Assembly: GCF_037042905.1 (NCBI RefSeq)
Contig: NC_087253.1
Location: 5,523,501 to 5,587,500 of the forward strand
Direction: 5' to 3'
Origin: Lytechinus pictus
Lineage: Eukaryota; Echinodermata; Echinoidea; Temnopleuroida; Toxopneustidae
DNA length: 64,000 nt
The notes beneath the pieces were generated by a model. That model was not told the DNA's origin. It did no database searches and saw only the letters and a list, made by a program, of their open reading frames with translations. This document shows, one piece after another, positions 59,130 through 64,000 of this stretch. Position numbers and translations under genes: made by a program. Within the stretch, counting starts at the first letter, position 1, and each line of letters starts with the position of its first letter.

Positions 59130-59650
59130 AAAGAGACTCGGACACATATCTCACCAACAAATTAATGCGAGCGCGAAGCATGAGCTGAAAGTTGTTAGAA
59201 TGCTGACCTGAAAACAGGAATGGTACCTGTTTAGGACTGTTTGTAGCAGTAACTCATGTGGAGGATACATATCTCACTACACAGATAATGCGAGTACCGA
59301 GAGCGAGCTGAAATTTCTTTATATTCTGACCTGAAAGATTCATTTTTTGGAACTAATGATTAGAATGGGTATCTAAAATAACAATAGATGCGAGCGCGAA
59401 GCGCGAGCTGAAAATTTTGATATTTTGATCTGAAAAAATTGACAGGTTAATGGACGTTGTTAATAAAGATCAAGATATATATTCAACACAAGATTATTGC
59501 AAATCGGAGCGGGAGTTCTTTTTAGGTTTAGAACTGAGAACGGGACATTCTGTTCACCTAATTAATCATGAAAAGTATGGGTTTTGGTACATAAATGATG
59601 CGAGCGCGAAGCGCGAGCTGAAAATTTTTATATTCCAATCTGAAAAACGG
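59130..59650 (+). repeat. Tandem repeat with GCGAGCGCGAAGCGCGAGC motif
   Basis: Four units of uneven length (motif near 59167, 59290, 59392 and 59599), each followed by TGAAAATTTTTATATT-like sequence and CTGAAAAA. Confidence 0.75.
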
Positions 59651-60179
59651 ACATTTTGAGCACGATTTTAAATAAAGAACGAGTTGTGTATCTCAATCTC
59701 GCTTGCTGATTTTTGTGTAACACTGCAATCTTATTTTATTTTTGCACATGCATTCGGAATTATTTGCGGGAAAAACGATATGTTTGCCCCCCCAATATTT
59801 TCATTGGTGGGGCGATCGCCCCCCCTGCCCCCCCAGGATCGACGCCTCTGACTAGCGCACCTGTATCAGATCGAGTTCACGGTCTCGAAGTTCGGGTAGG
59901 TGGAGCGCATGTACTGTTTGGACCTCACTGGTACTAGGAGTGGGTGGAGCGTAGTGTAGCGGTAGTGAAGTGGAGCCTGCACGAACTTTGCTCGAGGTAC
60001 TTCAAGCGAAGTTCGTGCAGGCTCCAGCTACCCGAACATCGAGCCCCAAAACAGGCAAAAACTCGGTCTGATACTCCCGAGTGACAAAGGTACGTGGGAT
60101 TTTATGGGGGGAAAATATAATTTTTTTCATATTCATATTTCAAAACATCGCATGCTCATACGCGAGGGTCTTATCTCGG

Positions 60180-60590
60180 ACCCTTGTGTATTAAAATATA
60201 CGATTTTGTACGATTTTCTTTTTTACAAATATCGTAATGTATTGAGAAAAATCATCTAACTATGTCTCTGTTTCATAAAACCTATACAAATATGGTTAGT
60301 GGATGAATGTAATTTCAGGTAACTTTTGTTTTTTTTCATTTTGTTTAAACCAGGGTGAGATATACACATGTTTCAATGTATTTTTTTTTTCATCTGCAAG
60401 AGCAGTGCGCATTTCAGCTTGAGCGCACGCGCCGCGATTGGGACTCCTTTTTTTTCAAATGTTGGCAGACCTGCTATCGGCATAGCAATACGCATTTTAT
60501 TATGAAATACAGTTTTTTTTTTGGGGGGAAAATACAGTTTTTTATCACAGAATACAGATTTTAATTCCCAGAGGTTGGCAGGTGTGCATC
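60180..60590 (-). repeat. CGTATTTT-type element, reversed relative of 23192-23680
   Basis: Shares ACATGTTTCAATGTATTTTT, CATCTGCAAGAGCAGTGC and TTATTATGAAATACA with the 23-kb copy in reverse order. Confidence 0.65.
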
Positions 60591-60784
60591 AATACAATAG
60601 AGTGGATGAATAGATCTTGACTTAACTTAGGTTATTTATTCACTTCCCGAGTCCCTGGCTTTGTGTGTCTCTTTTCTTTCAAATTTGTCTTTTTATGAAT
60701 ATGGAATGCAGTTCTAAACAAAAGCAAACAAATTATTGTTTTATCAAAACGTATTGGGTTTGTATCAAGTACCGGAGCGAGAAC

Positions 60785-61158
60785 AGTTAATTAAAAAATA
60801 AAAAAATAATAATAATTATACATAATAATACACTTCATTTATAATATAGTGCCTATTCATCAGATACAAAGCGCATTAAAGAAAGAAAGAATAACAGAAA
60901 CACAAATAGGGAGTATGAAACATATTAAAGAATAATAACTACAAAATTATGAACATTATATGGAAACCGTAGAGAAAAATTAGAATAGGTTAGTTTTTCT
61001 AGACATTTCTTAAATGAGGAAAGTGTTGGGGAAGTCTTTAGTGAAGGCGGCAAGGAGTTCCATGTTTTAGGGGCAACGGTAGAGAAGGCCCTATCACCTA
61101 TTTGTTTAGCAAGTTCATCAATTCTGTCAATGTCATTGCCATGAACTATTCCATTCAA
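60785..61158 (-). pseudogene. 3' end of a non-LTR retrotransposon
   Basis: The minus-strand frame 61158-60925 reads IGDRAFSTVAPKTWNSLPPS, the usual C-terminal motif of CR1/RTE-type ORF2. The tail with GCGCTTTGTATCTGATGAAT ends in ATTATTATT. The 5' part is cut by an inverted-repeat element at 61172. Confidence 0.7.
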
Positions 61159-61170
61159 AAGTGCCTATCC

Positions 61171-61615
61171 CCAGTAGAGGCGCACGGCCAATATGGGAGA
61201 CTCTCTCCAATAGGGGAGACAATCTCCCAAATTGGAGACTTGCTTTGCAAAAGGACAAAAGAAACAACACCAACAAAAGCATGATTTTTTCCACCAAAAA
61301 TTTTGTCTCACTGAGGTCAGAAGCCCATTTGTTTTTGTGTGTGATTGACAACAAAAATCCTTATCAAAACAAAAGTAGACGGTGAATTTTGAAGTAGACG
61401 GTGAAAAGGGGTTATTTTTCATGAGGAATCTCCTTATCACATTTTTATTTGCCGCCAAGGTAATCCTTTTGCAGCAAATGTAAACAAAGGAAATTGGTTT
61501 CCAAAACTGGAGACTGTCTCTGAAATTGGATACCCAAATTCTTTACAAAAGTCTCTGATATTGGAGATAATCTCCCACATTGGAGACAGTCTCCAATATT
61601 GGCCTGCGCCTCTAC
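61171..61615. mobile_element. ~440-bp inverted-repeat element inserted in a retroelement relic
   Basis: Ends AGTAGAGGCGC and GCGCCTCTACT; inner GGAGACTCTCTCC and GGAGACAGTCTCC repeats. A TATCCCC direct repeat flanks it (7 bp, possibly 8), consistent with a hAT-like insertion. Confidence 0.72.
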
Positions 61616-61819
61616 TTATCCCCATCTTGTTGACCCTGCCTTGGAACGTACTGTTTATATTACACTTGTGAGAGCAAATACAGATTCCTATAAAGTACAC
61701 TTGTAGTGGGATGTTGGGATTGAAAATGCACAAGTTTGCAAAAGCCATACCTTCATACCTGTCCAATTAGCAAAAAATACATCAATATACCGGTATCGGG
61801 GCCTCAAGTGACCTAATGT

Positions 61820-62160
61820 TATAAGAGATAAATGTCAGTTGTGGTAATGATCTCAAAATGACTTTTTACAGAATCCAATATAATGACCACCCAAGTGTCT
61901 GTTTGTATGAATAAAAAATATGTGCCAAAGGATTCTGGAAGAAATTGTGTAATTGCTGAAAAATAAGCAAAAAAGTGCGGATTCTGGCACTTCTGTCGGG
62001 TCTTTATTCCAGCAATAATAATATACTGTCCCATGTGTGCCTATCGGTGCTGGCGATCTTCAGTGTGATCGTTTTTCAGCTTAGATTTTATGATTTCACA
62101 AAGTTCATTTTATGTAACTGTACCAGATGTAGATCCATGATGATATCGTAATTAATACAT
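61820..62160 (+). repeat. Dispersed repeat family U, copy 4
   Basis: GCCAAAGGATTCTGGAAGAA and GTAACTGTACCAGATGTAGA; nearly identical to 24155-24500. Confidence 0.8.
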
Positions 62161-62258
62161 AACCTTGGTATTACAGACTTTCTCACGAAATCAGTGTTTT
62201 ACTGCAACTACTTTCATTTAGCTTTAACATGCATTAACGGGATACCGGTACAATTTTT

Positions 62259-63220
62259 GTCTCACCTGCATAGCAGAGTGAGACTATAGGCGCCGCTTTT
62301 CCGACGGCGACGGCGGCGGCGACGGCGGCGGCGGCGGCGGCGGCGACGGCGGCGTCAACACCAAATCTTAACCTGAGGTTAAGTTTTTGAAATGACAGCA
62401 TAACTTAGAAAGTATATGGACCTAGTTCTTGAAACTTGGCCATAAGGTTAATCAAGTATTACTGAACATCCTGCCTGAGTTTCATGTCACATGACCAAGG
62501 TCAAAGGTCATTTAGGGTCAATGAACTTAGACCATGTTGGGGGAATCAACATCAAAATCTTAACCTAAGGTTAAGTTTTTGAAATGTCATCATAACTTAG
62601 AAAATATATGGACCTAGTTCATGAAACTTATACATAAGGTTAATCAAGTATCACTGAACATCCTGCATGAGTTTCACGTCACATGACCAAGGTCAAAGGT
62701 CATTTAGGGTCAATGAACTTTGGCCGAATCGGGGGTATCTGTTGAATTACCATCATAACTTTGAAAGTTTATGGATCTGATTCATGAAACTTGGACATAA
62801 TAGTAATCAAGTATTACTGAACATCCTGTGCAAGTTTCAGGTCACATGATCAAGGTCAAAGGTCATTTAGGGTCAATGAACTTTGGCCAAATTGGGGTAT
62901 TTGTTGAATTACAGCCATAAATTTGAAAGTGTGTTGGTCTAGTTCATAAAACTTGGACATAATAGTAATCAAGTATCACTGAACATCCTGTGCGAGTTTC
63001 AGGTCACATGATCAAGGTCAAAGGTCATGTAAGGTCAAAGAACTTTGGCCACGTTGGGGGTATTTGTTGAATTGCCATCATATCTCTATAAGTGTATTGG
63101 TCTAGTTCATAAAACGTGGAAATAAGAGTAACCAAGTATCACTGAACATCTTGTGCGAGTTATAGTAGTTTTCAAAATCAGCACTGCTGCTATATTGAAT
63201 CGCGTGATGCAGGTGAGACG
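62259..63220. mobile_element. ~960-bp inverted-ended element with internal repeats and four DR1 motifs
   Basis: GTCTCACCTGCAT at the left and ATGCAGGTGAGAC at the right are inverted ends. Inside are about five units of 160-192 bp, four of which hold AGGTCAAAGGTCA (62498, 62690, 62853 and 63015). No coding capacity. Confidence 0.75.
62298..62352 (+). repeat. (CGACGGCGG)n GC-rich repeat
   Basis: GCGGCGACGGCGGCGGCGG-type sequence inside the element, in strong contrast to the AT-rich surroundings. Confidence 0.9.
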
Positions 63221-63244
63221 GCCAGAGGCATTCCACTTGTTTTA

Positions 63245-64000
63245 CATTCTGTGAAGAAAAATTTGCTTGCCTCAACCTTCCGTATTTACTCTACAAATAT
63301 CTCTAGCCCATCACAATAATACCTGTCAATTACTACTTATTCAATCCCTCTTGTGTGTTCACACCCACCTGGACCGGATAAATTACCCATACTTATGAGG
63401 CAGCAACAATACGCGCTCTTGCAAATTGGATAAATGCATGCTTCTTATCTCTTATTCAAAGTCCTTGTATGATTTCAAAATTTCTTCAAAAGTTCTTGTA
63501 ATTTTAGAAAGAACCTTTAATGATTTAAGTGAAATTCATTTTAGGGGATATTGTGTATCAAAACAATTGTTTCACACTTGGTATTTTCTGGCTTGGGTAG
63601 ATTTCCTGATCTTCAGAAAATCCTTTTTTTATAATGAGTGGGTATGAATGCACCTATTGAGAGCTTAGAAATAACACTGAAATGAGGCTAATGATTTTTT
63701 TTTAGGTACTTTACTTGCTGGGATATTAAGTACTCTGTTCTTTCCTTTTCAACAAGTTTTAAAAATTTGTATTTTTACATGATAGTGCATGTCTGAAAGC
63801 ACACATACTGTACAGTATGCACTTGTATACATCAAAGTTTGTACCCATACAATGTAAGTGTTACTGGCAAGATTTACAAGGTCACTTTCATATCCAGACC
63901 TTGCATTCAAGGCAGCCTGTCCGATGAAGAAGTCGGTGAAACTTTCTTCTGAACTAAGTGAATTCTATATGCATGACAGTATGACCAAATGTGTTTTTAT
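63245..64000. other. AT-rich end of window, nothing recognised
   Basis: Short chance frames only; a gene may continue beyond the window but nothing supports it. Confidence 0.35.

Larger units (their letters stand above)
58218..59891. repeat. Segment bounded by a 26-bp perfect inverted repeat
   Basis: CTTCGAGACCGTGAACTCGA and the following GATCTGAT at 58218 are mirrored exactly at 59866-59891. It contains the foldback copy 2 and a tandem array, so it may be a composite. Confidence 0.5.

Overview
The window looks like nuclear DNA of an invertebrate deuterostome, most likely an echinoderm such as a sea urchin. The evidence is spliced genes with GT-AG introns, AT-rich spacers, tRNA-derived SINEs of a type I associate with sea urchins, and dozens of short inverted-repeat (MITE-like) elements. 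The species call is inference; no rRNA or mitochondrial marker is present.

Three protein-coding genes can be read exon by exon. (1) A plus-strand ubiquitin-conjugating-enzyme variant (UEV; UBE2V/Mms2 family) has three certain coding exons (6775-6920, 7426-7548, 9744-9884) and a probable 10-nt first coding exon at 3778-3787. (2) A second UEV paralogue lies on the minus strand, convergent with the first (exons 27808-27959, 24623-24748, 21708-21848; first exon not found). Its exon phases match gene 1 and its last exon has the same length. (3) A complete minus-strand ELOVL4-like very-long-chain fatty-acid elongase has eight coding exons between 55444 and 45069 (300 residues). Every exon joins in frame, and the HxxHH box and the other elongase motifs are present.

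Region by region: 1-3.7 kb holds a foldback element and a 1.6-kb minisatellite whose periods are multiples of three. 3.7-9.9 kb is UEV gene 1. 9.9-21.7 kb is a mosaic of MITEs, GAT and GA-rich tandem repeats and a SINE. 21.7-28 kb is UEV gene 2 with several MITEs in its introns. 28-45 kb has no recognisable host gene but holds a decayed L1/Tx1-like retroelement, two hAT-type elements with perfect 8-bp target duplications, poly-G runs and microsatellites. 45-55.5 kb is the elongase gene, its introns filled by a retroelement, MITEs and tandem repeats. 55.5-64 kb holds inverted-repeat elements and an element with four nuclear-receptor-like DR1 motifs.

The most unusual signal is that introns of two unrelated genes (elongase introns 6 and 7, UEV gene 2 intron 2) contain tandem, decayed copies of the adjacent exon edge together with its splice site. 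In both elongase introns the repeat unit shares a core of roughly 85 bp bounded by AACACCCC/GGGGTGTT, which suggests an element or mechanism that duplicates exon-intron junctions. A second notable point is a retroelement insertion at 52133-53334 whose 5' end carries an inverted ~80-bp patch copied from DNA about 0.4 kb away.
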